Notes: a model not told the origin generated them from the sequence alone. Positions 47,533-57,687 are shown, numbered from the stretch's first letter. The stretch is DNA of 64,000 nucleotides from Thermodesulfovibrio aggregans (GCF_001514535.1 NZ_BCNO01000001.1:1011012-1075011), one strand, 5' to 3'. Numbers and translations are program-made.

Positions 47533-49407
47533 ATGTACAGGGAAAAAGATTTTGACATAATAGTTATTGGTGCAGGTCATGCAGGTTGTGAAGCAGCCCA
47601 TGCATGTGCAAAAATGGGTTTTGCTACAGCTCTTTTTACAATTTATCTTGATACGATTGCTCAACTAAGCTGTAATCCTGCTATTGGAGGTTTAGCAAAA
47701 GGACATCTTGTAAGGGAAATTGATGCATTGGGTGGAATTATGGCAAAGGTAACTGACATGGCAGGAATTCAATTCAGGATGCTTAATCGATCAAAAGGAC
47801 CTGCTGTCTGGTCTTTACGTGCTCAGGCTGATAGAATTCTCTACAATGTTTATATGAGAAAACTTCTTGAGGCAACAGAAAATCTCTTTATAAAGCAGGC
47901 AATGGTTGAAGAAATAGTTGTTGAAAATGGTAAAGTAAAAGGTGTTATTACTTCTCTTGGCGTTTTTTACGGAGCAAGGGCTGTTATAGTAACTCCAGGG
48001 ACTTTTTTAAATGGATTAATTCACATCGGGCTTGATTCTTTTGAAGCCGGAAGGGCAGGCGAGTTTCCCTCAAAAAGATTGTCTGATTCTTTAAAAAAAC
48101 TGGGATTAAAGCTTGGTAGACTTAAAACTGGTACTCCACCGAGAATTGATGCTAAAACAATAGATTTTTCAAAGACAGAGGAACAGTGGGGAGATTTTCC
48201 TCCACCACCTTTTTCCTATTCTACAAAAGAGATTACCAATCCACAGGTTCCATGTTACATTACCTACACAAATGAAAAAACTCATGAGATAATACTTAAA
48301 AATCTTGATCGTTCTCCGCTCTATAGTGGAAAAATTGTTGGTATTGGACCAAGATATTGTCCTTCTATTGAAGATAAAGTAGTAAAATTCAGAGAAAAGC
48401 CAAGACATCAGATATTCCTTGAACCAGAGGGATTAAGTAGAAAAGAATACTACGCAAATGGAATTCCCACTTCTTTACCATATGATGTTCAGGTTGCATT
48501 TGTAAGAACTATCCCAGGACTAGAAGATGCTGAGATAATGAGACCAGGATATGCAATTGAGTATGACTTTGTTTATCCAACTCAGATAACTCATACACTT
48601 GAAGTTAAGGGAATTGAAGGTCTATATTTGGCAGGTCAAATAAATGGAACAAGCGGATATGAAGAAGCTGCTGCTCAGGGATTGATGGCAGGAGTAAATG
48701 CAGCATTAAAAATAAAAGGTAAACCACCTCTTATTCTTGGCAGAGATGAAGCATACATAGGTGTTTTAATTGATGACCTAGTTACAAAGGGGACTCAGGA
48801 GCCCTACAGAATGTTTACCTCTCGGGCAGAGTTCCGTTTGCTTCTTAGACATGATAATGCAGATCTTAGACTTAGAGAGTATGGATTTCGTATTGGCTTG
48901 GTTGATGAGGAGACCTATGAAAAGTTTTTGAAGAAAAAGGAAGCTCTTGAAAGGGAGATCAAAAGATTAAAGACAACTATTATAAAACCTTCGGATGAGC
49001 TTAATAGAGCTTTAACATATGCAGGAACAACTCCTATTGAAGAAGCAACCCACCTTGATAAAATTCTTAAAAGACCTGAAATTAATTATGAATTTATCAA
49101 ACGATTTGCACCTTCTGAGGAATCTCTAACAAAAGAAATTGAAGAACTTGTTGAGATTCACATTAAATATGAGGGCTATATTGCAAAACAGATGGAGCAG
49201 GTTGAAAGGATGAAACAGTTTGAAGAGAAGATTATTCCAGAGGATTTTGATTTCAATCTTCCTGGACTTTCAAAAGAGGTCATTCAAAAGCTCAATGAAG
49301 TAAGACCAAGAACAATAGGTCAAGCTATGAGAATTCCAGGAGTAACTCCAGCAGCTATATCTATTCTTATGGTAGCTATTCAGAAAGGTGCATTTAGTAG
49401 AAAATAG
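47533..49407 (+). CDS. mnmG: tRNA U34 modification enzyme MnmG (GidA)
   Basis: 624 residues. FAD-binding GAGHAGCEAA at the N-terminus, SCNPAIGGLAKGHLVREIDALGG, GTPPRID and the C-terminal IPGVTPAAISIL are all conserved family blocks. With MnmE it installs the carboxymethylaminomethyl group at wobble uridine. First gene of mnmG-rsmG-tsaB-rimI. Confidence 0.97.
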   Translation: MYREKDFDIIVIGAGHAGCEAAHACAKMGFATALFTIYLDTIAQLSCNPAIGGLAKGHLVREIDALGGIMAKVTDMAGIQFRMLNRSKGPAVWSLRAQADRILYNVYMRKLLEATENLFIKQAMVEEIVVENGKVKGVITSLGVFYGARAVIVTPGTFLNGLIHIGLDSFEAGRAGEFPSKRLSDSLKKLGLKLGRLKTGTPPRIDAKTIDFSKTEEQWGDFPPPPFSYSTKEITNPQVPCYITYTNEKTHEIILKNLDRSPLYSGKIVGIGPRYCPSIEDKVVKFREKPRHQIFLEPEGLSRKEYYANGIPTSLPYDVQVAFVRTIPGLEDAEIMRPGYAIEYDFVYPTQITHTLEVKGIEGLYLAGQINGTSGYEEAAAQGLMAGVNAALKIKGKPPLILGRDEAYIGVLIDDLVTKGTQEPYRMFTSRAEFRLLLRHDNADLRLREYGFRIGLVDEETYEKFLKKKEALEREIKRLKTTIIKPSDELNRALTYAGTTPIEEATHLDKILKRPEINYEFIKRFAPSEESLTKEIEELVEIHIKYEGYIAKQMEQVERMKQFEEKIIPEDFDFNLPGLSKEVIQKLNEVRPRTIGQAMRIPGVTPAAISILMVAIQKGAFSRK

Positions 49408-50033
49408 TGCCCATGGAAGAATTAAAGAGTTTTTTAAAACAATGTTTAAATCTCAATGACGAAGTAGCAATTGAGAAATTTTTAATTTATCTAAAAGAAC
49501 TGAAAAGATGGAACAAAGCATACAATCTCACTTCAATTGAAGATGAAAAAGAAATAGTGGTAAAACATTTTTTAGATTCTCTTTTTTATCTCTGGTTTAT
49601 TCCTGAAAAGCCATTCAGTATTACCGATGTGGGCAGTGGAGCAGGTTTCCCAGGTGTACCTATTGCTATTGTTAGAGAAGATTTAAAAATAGCATTAATT
49701 GAGCCCTCATGGAAAAAAGTAGCTTTTTTAAAAAATTTAAAAAGAAAGCTTGAACTCAGAAACATAGAAGTTTATCAATCAAAAGCTGAGGAAGTAAGGG
49801 AAAAATTTGACATCGTTATTTCAAGAGCTCTATGGAGCATAAAAGAGTTTGTGCAAAGGTGTAAACATTTACTAAAAGATGGAGGATTTTTTTTGATAAG
49901 TAAGTCTCTTAAACTACAGCAAGAGATTGATGAGTTACCGAAAGAGTATGAGGTTGAGATAAAAGAGTTTGATCTACCTGTGGTAGATGGTAAAAGATAT
50001 ATTGTAAAAATAAATAAAAGATGCGTATCTTAG
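49407..50033 (+). CDS. rsmG: 16S rRNA G527 methyltransferase RsmG (GidB)
   Basis: 208 residues. SAM-binding ITDVGSGAGFPGVPIAI and the N-terminal RWNKAYNLTSI with the linked HFLDSL are diagnostic. The start is GTG at 49407, overlapping the mnmG stop by one base, or ATG at 49413. Overlaps tsaB by 13 bases. Confidence 0.95.
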   Translation: MPMEELKSFLKQCLNLNDEVAIEKFLIYLKELKRWNKAYNLTSIEDEKEIVVKHFLDSLFYLWFIPEKPFSITDVGSGAGFPGVPIAIVREDLKIALIEPSWKKVAFLKNLKRKLELRNIEVYQSKAEEVREKFDIVISRALWSIKEFVQRCKHLLKDGGFFLISKSLKLQQEIDELPKEYEVEIKEFDLPVVDGKRYIVKINKRCVS

Positions 50034-50695
50034 GTATTGATACATCAACAGAGTATGCAGGTGTGGCTATTTTAGAGGATGATAAGCTCATTGCTCAGTC
50101 CATTATGAAGTTTAAGGCTTCTCATTCCGAGAAACTCCTTCCAGAGATAGTTCATATTCTTGAGACCATGAAGATTCCTATTGAAACAATTGATTATTAT
50201 TCTGTAACTGTTGGACCAGGTTCTTTTACAGGATTGAGAGTTGCAGTAAGTACAGTAAAAGGATTAAGTTTTGTTACTCAAAAAAAAGTGATTCCCGTAT
50301 CCACTCTTGAAGTTATTGCCTGGAGATTGCCGTACTGTAAATATCAAATATCTCCAATTATTGATGCAAGAAAAAAGGAAATTTTTGCGGCTTTGTTCAG
50401 ATGGACCGATAATAAGATTGAGAGACTTAAAGAAGATTCGGTAATTAATATTGAAACTTTAGCTGAATGGATTAAGGAAGAAACTGTATTTGTTGGAAGT
50501 GCTGTTGAACTCTATAAGGAAAAGCTGATTGAAAAATTTGGTAGAAAAGCTATATTTGTTGATTCAATATACTCAGTTGCCAGTCCTTCAATTGTAGCCT
50601 ACATAGCATCAAAAAGAATAGACGAAGCAATTCATGGAAAAGATTTAAAACCTATTTATCTTAGAAAGTCAGAGGCAGAGATAAAGTTTGGATGA
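50021..50695 (+). CDS. tsaB: tRNA t6A biosynthesis protein TsaB
   Basis: 224 residues with the ASKHA-type start ILGIDTSTEYAGVAI and VGPGSFTGLRVAVSTVKGL. It is the non-catalytic partner of TsaD in threonylcarbamoylation of tRNA A37. Overlaps rsmG at its start and rimI at its end by four bases, so a tightly coupled tRNA/rRNA/ribosomal-protein modification operon. Confidence 0.95.
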   Translation: MRILGIDTSTEYAGVAILEDDKLIAQSIMKFKASHSEKLLPEIVHILETMKIPIETIDYYSVTVGPGSFTGLRVAVSTVKGLSFVTQKKVIPVSTLEVIAWRLPYCKYQISPIIDARKKEIFAALFRWTDNKIERLKEDSVINIETLAEWIKEETVFVGSAVELYKEKLIEKFGRKAIFVDSIYSVASPSIVAYIASKRIDEAIHGKDLKPIYLRKSEAEIKFG

Positions 50696-51132
50696 AGTTA
50701 TTCATAAGAGAACTTAAAGAAGAAGATTTTCCAGAAGTTTTAGAGATTTCAAAACAGAGCTTTTCAATACCATGGTCTTTACAATCTTTTGTGAGTGAGA
50801 TGTTAAATACCCAATCAATCATTAAAGTTGCTGAGTTTGATGGAAAAATTGCCGGATACATAGTTTTACGAAAAATATTAGATGAGGCAGAACTGCTTTC
50901 AATTGCTGTAAAGCCTGAATTAAGAAGAAAAGGTATTGCTACATATCTTATGAAAAGTGTTCTTGATGAGATAAAAGGGTGTGTAAAGAGCTGTTTTCTT
51001 GAAGTAAGAGTATCAAATAAAGAGGCAATCAGTTTTTATGAAAAAATGAAATTTAAAAAAGTTGGAATACGAAAAAAATATTATATGCTTCCAGAGGAAG
51101 ATGCCATAATTATGAAACTTGATTTAAGTTAG
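50692..51132 (+). CDS. rimI: RimI-type N-alpha-acetyltransferase
   Basis: 146-residue GNAT. LLSIAVKPELRRKGIATYLM is the acetyl-CoA loop and EVRVSNKEAISFYEKMKFKKVG the family motif. Next to tsaB as in many genomes; acetylates ribosomal protein S18 in E. coli. Its stop codon overlaps that of the convergent gpsA in TTAG. Confidence 0.93.
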   Translation: MKLFIRELKEEDFPEVLEISKQSFSIPWSLQSFVSEMLNTQSIIKVAEFDGKIAGYIVLRKILDEAELLSIAVKPELRRKGIATYLMKSVLDEIKGCVKSCFLEVRVSNKEAISFYEKMKFKKVGIRKKYYMLPEEDAIIMKLDLS

Positions 51133-52121
51133 TAAAACTCTGGTTTCAAAGTTCTGTTCATTAAGTCTAAAGCTGCCTGTTTAGGTGATTTACCTTTGTA
51201 GATGACCTGATATACTTCAGCAGTAATAGGCATTTCAATATCAAGTTTTTTTGAAAGTTGCATTAAAGAAAGACTTGTTTCAACTCCTTCTGCAACTCCA
51301 CGCATGCTTTTTGAGATTTCTTCCATTGATTCACCTTTACCGAGTCTATATCCAACAGTGTAATTTCTTGAAAGATTTGAAGTGCATGTAAGGAAAAGGT
51401 CTCCAAGTCCACTTAATCCTGAAAATGTTCTTTCATTAGCTCCCATTTTCTTACCAAGTCTCATAATTTCATGTAATCCTCTTGTAATTAGTGCAGCTCG
51501 TGCATTATTGCCAAGTTCAAGAGCATCACAGATACCAGCAGCAATTGCGATAACATTTTTCACAGCTCCTCCAATTTCTGCTCCAAGAGGATCGTCATGT
51601 TCATAAACTCGAAAATAGGGAGTGCTGAAGATTTCCTGCAATAGAAGTCTTTCTTTTTTTTCTATTCCTGAAATAGTTACAGCTGTAGGTTTTTCTTGGG
51701 CAACTTCTAAAGCAAAAGTTGGTCCTGAAAGAACATAAACTTTTTTATTCAGTATCTCTTCAAGAATCATAGATGGTGTTTTTAAAGTTTCTTTTTCAAT
51801 ACCTTTTGAAGCACTTACAACTATATGCTCACTATTTAATTTATTTTGCAAAGCTGAAAATACAACTCTTATATGCTGAGTTGGAACAGCATTTACAATA
51901 AATCGGGCTTTTTTTATTGCTTCAAGGATATCATTAGTGGCAATTAAACTTTCTGGTAGCTTAATTTCAGGTAAATATACAGGATTTTCTTTTTTATAAT
52001 TTACCGCATCGGCAACTTCTTTTTCTCTTGCCCATATTATTACATCAAATCCTTTTTTTGAAAGAAGAGAAGCCAGGGTGGTGCCCCAGCTTCCTGCTCC
52101 TATGACTGCTATGTATGGCAT
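51129..52121 (-). CDS. gpsA: Glycerol-3-phosphate dehydrogenase [NAD(P)+]
   Basis: 330 residues. NAD(P)-binding VIGAGSWGTTLASLL, catalytic Lys in GGAVKNVIAIAAGICDAL and GLSGLGDLFLTC are conserved. It makes sn-glycerol 3-phosphate for phospholipid synthesis. It ends by overlapping rimI and begins one base after the acyl-CoA synthetase stop, so the two are co-transcribed. Confidence 0.96.
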   Translation of the reverse strand: MPYIAVIGAGSWGTTLASLLSKKGFDVIIWAREKEVADAVNYKKENPVYLPEIKLPESLIATNDILEAIKKARFIVNAVPTQHIRVVFSALQNKLNSEHIVVSASKGIEKETLKTPSMILEEILNKKVYVLSGPTFALEVAQEKPTAVTISGIEKKERLLLQEIFSTPYFRVYEHDDPLGAEIGGAVKNVIAIAAGICDALELGNNARAALITRGLHEIMRLGKKMGANERTFSGLSGLGDLFLTCTSNLSRNYTVGYRLGKGESMEEISKSMRGVAEGVETSLSLMQLSKKLDIEMPITAEVYQVIYKGKSPKQAALDLMNRTLKPEFY

Positions 52122-52122
52122 A

Positions 52123-53736
52123 TTATTTTAATTTCCCGAATTCTTTAAGTTTTAGTTCCTTTCTTTTTATTTTACCACTTATTGTTTTGGGAAGTTCATC
52201 AACGAACTCTATTTTTCTTGGATATTTATATGGTGCTGTCTCTTTTTTAACAAACTCCTGGATTTCCTTAATAAGACTTTCAGAAGGTTCATAGTCCTGC
52301 GTAAGGACAATGAAAGCTTTAACAACTTCTCCTCTGACTTCATCAGGGCTTGCAACGACTGCAGCTTCCTTGACTGCGGGATGTTTAATAAGAGCGCTTT
52401 CAACTTCAAAAGGACCAATACGGTATCCTGCACTTATGATAACATCATCTTCTCTTCCGACAAACCAGAAGTATCCATCTTTGTCCTTGTACCCGCGGTC
52501 TCTTGTATAATACCAATCACCTCTGAACGCAGCAGCCATTTCTAATTTGTCACCAACATATTCCTGAAATAGTCCAACTGGTCTATTAGGATTTATTTTT
52601 ATTGCAATGTTTCCTTCTGTATCAGGAGGAAGGGGATTGCCTTCGTCGTCAACTATATCTATCTCAAAGCCCGGTGTTGGAAGTCCTGTGGCTCCTGGTT
52701 TCATTGAAATGAATCTGAACATGGCAAGTGTATTTACTGTTTCAGTTTGTCCATATCCATTGTAAATGTATTCTCCTGTTGCTTCTTTCCATAAATTAAT
52801 TATCTCAGGATTTAGAGGTTCACCTGCAGCAACAAAATGTCTTACTGTTTTGAATTTTAACTCATTCAAAGGAATCTCTTTAACAATCATTCTATAAGCA
52901 GTTGGAGGTCCACACAAAGTATTAACTTGGTATTTTTTTAATGTTTCTACAATAAGAGCAGGAGAAAATTTTCCTTTTCTATGATAGCTAAAAACTGTAG
53001 CTCCCATATTCCATGGTCCAAAAAAGCTTGACCATGCCGCCTTTGCCCAGCCTGTATCAGAAATATTCCAGTGAATATCTCCTGGTTTTAGATCAAGCCA
53101 AAATTTTCCAGTGATAATATGAGCAAGAGGATAGCTTACCTGTGTGTGAAGAACCATTTTTGGTAGCCCTGTAGTTCCAGATGTGAAAAATATGAATGCA
53201 GGTTCATTAGAGAATGTTCTTTCACCAATGAAGGCTTCACTTTTCATAACTTCTTCATACTTGTGCCAACCTGGTTGATTTTCCAGATTTATTAATATTA
53301 TGTCTTTCCCATGCTTGTTGACAGCTTCTTCTATTTTTGGGGCATTTTCACTGTCTGATATAACAGCTTTAATGTCGGCTGCTTTAAGTCTGTATTCAAT
53401 ATCTTTTGCAGTAAGAAGTGTTGTAGCTGGAATAGTAACTGCGTTGATTCTCATTGTCGCAAGAACAATTACCCACCATTCTGGTTTATTGGGGAGCATT
53501 ATTAAAACCTTATCTCCTTTATTTATTCCAAGTTTTTTAAAGCCTCCTGCAAGTTTACTTGATAGCTGGGTTAACTCACTAAAACTGAAACTCTTTACTT
53601 CATTACCATCTGTCCACAAAAGGGCAGTTTTATCACCCCATTTGTCAAAAACATCCAATGGAAATGAAAATTTCTCTGGTACAGTGAGTTTGAAGTTTTT
53701 AACTTCTTCGTAATACTTTTTCATATCTTCTTGCAT
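52123..53736 (-). CDS. Acyl-CoA synthetase (AMP-forming), medium-chain/acetyl-type
   Basis: 537 residues of the ANL superfamily. FFTSGTTGLPKMVLHT is the P-loop, YNGYGQTET the A5 motif, YTRDRGYKDKDGY and GREDDVIISAGYRIGPFEVE the hinge, and SGKIKRKEL the adenylation Lys. The protein resembles the ACSM/acyl-CoA synthetase branch, so the acid may be a fatty or aryl acid. I chose ATG 53736 because AGGGAGGG lies just upstream; a start at 53781 adds 15 poorly placed residues. Confidence 0.9.
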   Translation of the reverse strand: MQEDMKKYYEEVKNFKLTVPEKFSFPLDVFDKWGDKTALLWTDGNEVKSFSFSELTQLSSKLAGGFKKLGINKGDKVLIMLPNKPEWWVIVLATMRINAVTIPATTLLTAKDIEYRLKAADIKAVISDSENAPKIEEAVNKHGKDIILINLENQPGWHKYEEVMKSEAFIGERTFSNEPAFIFFTSGTTGLPKMVLHTQVSYPLAHIITGKFWLDLKPGDIHWNISDTGWAKAAWSSFFGPWNMGATVFSYHRKGKFSPALIVETLKKYQVNTLCGPPTAYRMIVKEIPLNELKFKTVRHFVAAGEPLNPEIINLWKEATGEYIYNGYGQTETVNTLAMFRFISMKPGATGLPTPGFEIDIVDDEGNPLPPDTEGNIAIKINPNRPVGLFQEYVGDKLEMAAAFRGDWYYTRDRGYKDKDGYFWFVGREDDVIISAGYRIGPFEVESALIKHPAVKEAAVVASPDEVRGEVVKAFIVLTQDYEPSESLIKEIQEFVKKETAPYKYPRKIEFVDELPKTISGKIKRKELKLKEFGKLK

Positions 53737-53878
53737 AGAGCCCTCCCTGATTAATTTGCATAATCTAAAATCATAAAACAAATTAACCTAAAGTTTCAAT
53801 TGATTATGTTGACAATAAAAGTTAATTGCATTTACACTTTTAATTATGCAGATTACCAAATATTTCGGATAAAGGGCA

Positions 53879-54988
53879 TTGGAAATAAGAGAAGTTACAA
53901 CAAAAAAAGAGCTTAAAGAATTTGTTTATTTACCATTGAAACTTTATAAAAACGATCCCTTTTATGCTTCTCCATTAATCAATGAGATGACTGAACATCT
54001 TACAGAGAAAAATCCATTTTTTAAAAGAGCTAAGGCTAAATTTTATATTGCTTATAAAAATAAGAAACCTGTTGGAAGGATTGCTGCTATTGTTAATTAT
54101 GCTCATCTTGAATATCACAATGATAATGCAGGTTTTTTTGGACTTTTTGAATGCATAAATGACCAGGCTGTTGCTAATTCCTTATTTGATAAAACAAGGA
54201 AGTTTTTGAAAGAAAATAATCTCTCCATAATGCGCGGTCCAATGAATCTTTCAACAAATGAAGAATGCGGATTTCTTTATGAAGGATTTGATACTCCTTC
54301 AATGATAATGATTCCTTACAATCCGCCATATTACAATGAACTTGTTAAGTCTTATGGAATGAGAAAAGCTAAGGATCTTTACTGTTTTTTAGCAGATATT
54401 CCTGAGAAACTTCCTCAAAAAATTGAAAGAATTGCTAATTTTGCAGAAAAACAAGGAATAAAGGTAAGAACTGTGAATTTGAAAAATTTAACTCAAGAGC
54501 TTTATGCATTTATGGAAGTTTACAATGAAGCATGGGCTCATAATTGGGGATTTATTCCAATAACAAAGGAAGAAATTGACTATATGGCAATGAAACTTAA
54601 GCCAATAGCATTACAGGAATTGATTATAGTTGCTGAAAAAGATGGTAAGCCTGTTGGTTTTTTTGGTGCCATTCCGGATTTTAATGAAGTATTAAGAAAG
54701 ATAAAAGGAAAATTGACGCCATTGTCAATAATTAAGGCTTTGTACTACAGGAGAAAAATTAACTCAATCAGGCTTCTTCTTTTTGGAGTAAAGAAAGATA
54801 TGAGGCATAAAGGTGTAGAATCAATAATGCTCAGAGAAGCCTTCAAAGGAGCAAAAAAGTATGGATTTAAAAAGGTTGAATTTTCTTGGATCCTTGAGGA
54901 TAACTTTGATACAATAAATTTGACTCAAATAATTAATGCCATAAGATATAAAACCTTACGAATTTATGAGACTGACATTGTGTTATAA
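53879..54988 (+). CDS. GNAT-fold acyltransferase-like protein (possible bacterial ceramide synthase type)
   Basis: 369 residues, TTG start two bases after AAAGGG; TAA at 53870 rules out a longer frame. The central MRGPMNLSTNEECGFL, GFDTPSMIMIPYNPPYY and KAKDLYCFL form a pattern of a widespread GNAT-fold family to which, as I recall, the Caulobacter ceramide synthase bCerS belongs. The last third has VAEKDGKPVGFFGA and DMRHKGVESIML, a GNAT acyl-CoA site. It could join the SPT-like and SDR genes at 36.5-38.6 kb in a sphingolipid pathway, but most members are uncharacterised. Confidence 0.65.
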   Translation: MEIREVTTKKELKEFVYLPLKLYKNDPFYASPLINEMTEHLTEKNPFFKRAKAKFYIAYKNKKPVGRIAAIVNYAHLEYHNDNAGFFGLFECINDQAVANSLFDKTRKFLKENNLSIMRGPMNLSTNEECGFLYEGFDTPSMIMIPYNPPYYNELVKSYGMRKAKDLYCFLADIPEKLPQKIERIANFAEKQGIKVRTVNLKNLTQELYAFMEVYNEAWAHNWGFIPITKEEIDYMAMKLKPIALQELIIVAEKDGKPVGFFGAIPDFNEVLRKIKGKLTPLSIIKALYYRRKINSIRLLLFGVKKDMRHKGVESIMLREAFKGAKKYGFKKVEFSWILEDNFDTINLTQIINAIRYKTLRIYETDIVL

Positions 54989-55017
54989 TGAAATAAAATT
55001 AAATAGTTGGAGGAAAT

Positions 55018-55755
55018 ATGAAATTTGAAGAACTAATAAAAGAAAAACCTCATTTACAGAGTCCTCTTGAACTGTATCAAAAAATAAAAACATTAAATGA
55101 ACAATGTAAAAAAGACCGAGAAATGGTAAAACTTGACAGCGAAACTGAATTGATTGATATTGTTCTTAAAAATTTTTCATCGGTTTTCCAGATTCCCTAC
55201 GAATCTATTTCATTTTTGAAAGAGGAGATTTTAAAAAGTGGAAAGAATCCTGTAAAGGAACCTGCGAGTTTATGGTCAATGCAAATTCAAAGTGAAGAAA
55301 TATCAAGGGAAGAAATAGAAAGAATGCTTTTTATCCTGAGCAAACCCTTTTTTGTTTTTTTAAGGAAAGAAGGTGAGCAGGCATCATTTATGGATACAGG
55401 AAAATGTCCAATTTGTGGGACCGATTCATCCCTTGCTATGATTACTGAAAATAATGAAAAAATTATGATTTGTCCTCTATGTGAACATGGCGGAAGCTTT
55501 TTTAGAATAGGATGTCCCTACTGTTTTAATAAAGATTCAAGTAGGATTGAAATCCTTCTTGATGATGAAGAAATAAGAGCTGAACTATGTCTTGAATGTA
55601 ATACCTACATAAAGAGTTTCAGAGAAAACCATTATATAAAATATAGAGACCCTTTTCTAATTGACATAGTAAGCCTGCCTCTTGACATTGTGGTTCAGAA
55701 GCGTGGCTATATAAGACGTTCTCCAAATTACATTGGATTGAGGATAATTGAATAA
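55018..55755 (+). CDS. fdhE: FdhE-like formate dehydrogenase accessory protein
   Basis: 245 residues with two CxxC rubredoxin-like knuckles, CPICGTDSSLA and ICPLCEHGG, then CPYCFN and LCLECNTYIKSF, the FdhE arrangement. FdhE acts in maturation of formate dehydrogenases. TTGGAGG precedes the ATG and moeA starts immediately after the stop (TAAATG). No formate dehydrogenase gene is in the window. Confidence 0.83.
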   Translation: MKFEELIKEKPHLQSPLELYQKIKTLNEQCKKDREMVKLDSETELIDIVLKNFSSVFQIPYESISFLKEEILKSGKNPVKEPASLWSMQIQSEEISREEIERMLFILSKPFFVFLRKEGEQASFMDTGKCPICGTDSSLAMITENNEKIMICPLCEHGGSFFRIGCPYCFNKDSSRIEILLDDEEIRAELCLECNTYIKSFRENHYIKYRDPFLIDIVSLPLDIVVQKRGYIRRSPNYIGLRIIE

Positions 55756-57687
55756 ATGGGTAAAAAAGTTTTTCACGAACTTTTATCGTTAGATGAAGCA
55801 AAGCAGAGACTTTTTAATGCTTTTAGGGAAAGAGTTTCTATCCCTATTGATTCTGAGACTATCTCTGTTAAATCTTCTTTGGGAAGAGTAACGGCAGAGC
55901 CTGTTACAGCTAAATTTTCTTCTCCCTATTTCCATTCTGCTGCAATGGATGGATATGCTGTTAGAGCCAGAGATACATTTTTAGCATCCGAAAGAGAGCC
56001 TGTAAGACTAAAAATAGGGGTTGATGCTCAATGGATTGAAACAGGAGATCCGCTTCAAGATGGGTTTGATGCAGTAATACCAGTTGAAGATGTAAATGTA
56101 AGAGACGGATTTATAGAAATTTACGCTTCTGTACCTCCCTACAATGATGTAAGACCGATTGGAGAAGATATTGTTGCAACAGAGTTGATTATTCCTGAAA
56201 GTCATATAGTGCGTGCAGCTGACATTGGAGCAATGCTTGCAAGTGGAATAACAGAGATAAGAGTGCGAAAAAAACCTGTTATTGGAATAATTCCAACAGG
56301 TTCAGAACTTATTGATGCTGAAACAATTAAACAAAGAATGCCAAATCCACCAGAGTTGATAGAGTATAATTCAGCAGTTCTTGGTAGTCTGATAAATGAA
56401 GTAGGAGCAGAAGCCAAGATTTATCCAGTTGTTCCAGATGAAGAAAATGCGATAAAAAATGCTATTTTGAATGCTTTAAAAGAGTGTGACCTCCTTTTAT
56501 TGAATGCTGGTTCTGGCTACGGAAAGGAGGATTTTACATATAAAGTTCTCAATGAACTTGGTGAGGTCATCATAAATGGTGTTGCAATAAAACCAGGTAA
56601 ACCTTTTATTGCAGGATTTATAAATAAAAAGGCAGTACTGGGAATTCCAGGATATCCTGTATCAGCTTTTTTGTGTTTTGACCTCTTTGTTAAACCTCTG
56701 ATAGAGCTTTACCTCGGTGTATCAATTAAGACAGAAGAGGAACTCAGAGCAATTCTCTCAAGACAGATATCATCAAGCATTGGAGTTGATGAGTTTGTAA
56801 GAGTAAAGGTGGGTAGGGTAGGAGGAAAATACATTGTAACTCCAATGGGAAGAGGAGCGGGACTTCTTATGAGTGTTGTTAGAGCTGATGGATATATAGT
56901 AATTCCAAGAGGTTCTGAAGGATTTTCTCAGGGTAGTGAAGTAACTGTTCATCTCTGGAGAAGTAAGAATGAAATTAACAATACTGTTGTTTGTATTGGT
57001 AGCCATGACAACACTCTTGATGTTTTGTATAATTTTGTTAGAAAAAATTATCCCCATGTAACTCTATCCTCTGCCCATGTTGGTTCAATGGGTGGTCTTA
57101 TTGCAGTCAAAAAAGGTGAAGCCCATATAGCAGGAACTCATCTTCTTGATGAAGCGACTGGTGAATACAATGTTCCTTTTATAAAGAAGCTCTTACCAGA
57201 AAAAAAAGTTGTTCTCATAAATCTTGTTTATAGAATTCAGGGTTTCATTGTTAAAAAAGGAAATCCTAAAAACATAAGAGGTTTTGAAGACCTTGCTCGA
57301 GAAGATGTAATTTTCATAAACAGACAGGCTGGTTCAGGAACGAGACTACTTCTTGATAAACATTTGAAAGAACTTGGAATATCTCCAACTGCAATAAAAG
57401 GTTACGACAGAGATGAATATACACACATGGCAGTGGCTTCAGCAGTACTTACAGGAAGAGCCGATGTGGGATTGGGTATTTTTTCTGCTGCACAGGCACT
57501 TGGTCTAGATTTTATTCCTGTTACTGAAGAAAGATACGATATTTTGATTCCTCAGGAATTTTTTGAATTACCAATAATTCAAGCAGTTTTGAAGGTTATA
57601 AGGGAAGATAAAGAATTCAAAGAAGCAGTGAAATCTCTTGGAGGATATGATATACGTGATATGGGAAAGACAATTTATTCTAATTAA
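55756..57687 (+). CDS. moeA: MoeA fused to a substrate-binding-protein-like domain
   Basis: 643 residues. The first 405 or so are MoeA (SSLGRVTAEPV, AMDGYAV, GDPLQDGFDAVIPVEDV, GIIPTGSEL, GKPFIAGF, GIPGYPVSAF), which inserts Mo or W into molybdopterin. The remainder is a periplasmic-binding-protein-like domain (RQAGSGTRLLLD, GRADVGLGI), as in other MoeA-PBP fusions; it probably binds a metal oxyanion or cofactor precursor. Downstream of fdhE. Stop codon shared in TTAA with the convergent NlpC gene. Confidence 0.93.
   Translation: MGKKVFHELLSLDEAKQRLFNAFRERVSIPIDSETISVKSSLGRVTAEPVTAKFSSPYFHSAAMDGYAVRARDTFLASEREPVRLKIGVDAQWIETGDPLQDGFDAVIPVEDVNVRDGFIEIYASVPPYNDVRPIGEDIVATELIIPESHIVRAADIGAMLASGITEIRVRKKPVIGIIPTGSELIDAETIKQRMPNPPELIEYNSAVLGSLINEVGAEAKIYPVVPDEENAIKNAILNALKECDLLLLNAGSGYGKEDFTYKVLNELGEVIINGVAIKPGKPFIAGFINKKAVLGIPGYPVSAFLCFDLFVKPLIELYLGVSIKTEEELRAILSRQISSSIGVDEFVRVKVGRVGGKYIVTPMGRGAGLLMSVVRADGYIVIPRGSEGFSQGSEVTVHLWRSKNEINNTVVCIGSHDNTLDVLYNFVRKNYPHVTLSSAHVGSMGGLIAVKKGEAHIAGTHLLDEATGEYNVPFIKKLLPEKKVVLINLVYRIQGFIVKKGNPKNIRGFEDLAREDVIFINRQAGSGTRLLLDKHLKELGISPTAIKGYDRDEYTHMAVASAVLTGRADVGLGIFSAAQALGLDFIPVTEERYDILIPQEFFELPIIQAVLKVIREDKEFKEAVKSLGGYDIRDMGKTIYSN

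Noticed and set aside
47490-47558. Hydrophobic N-terminal extension of the HDOD protein
   Set aside because: It is low-complexity sequence overlapping the mnmG start and promoter; HDOD proteins are cytoplasmic.
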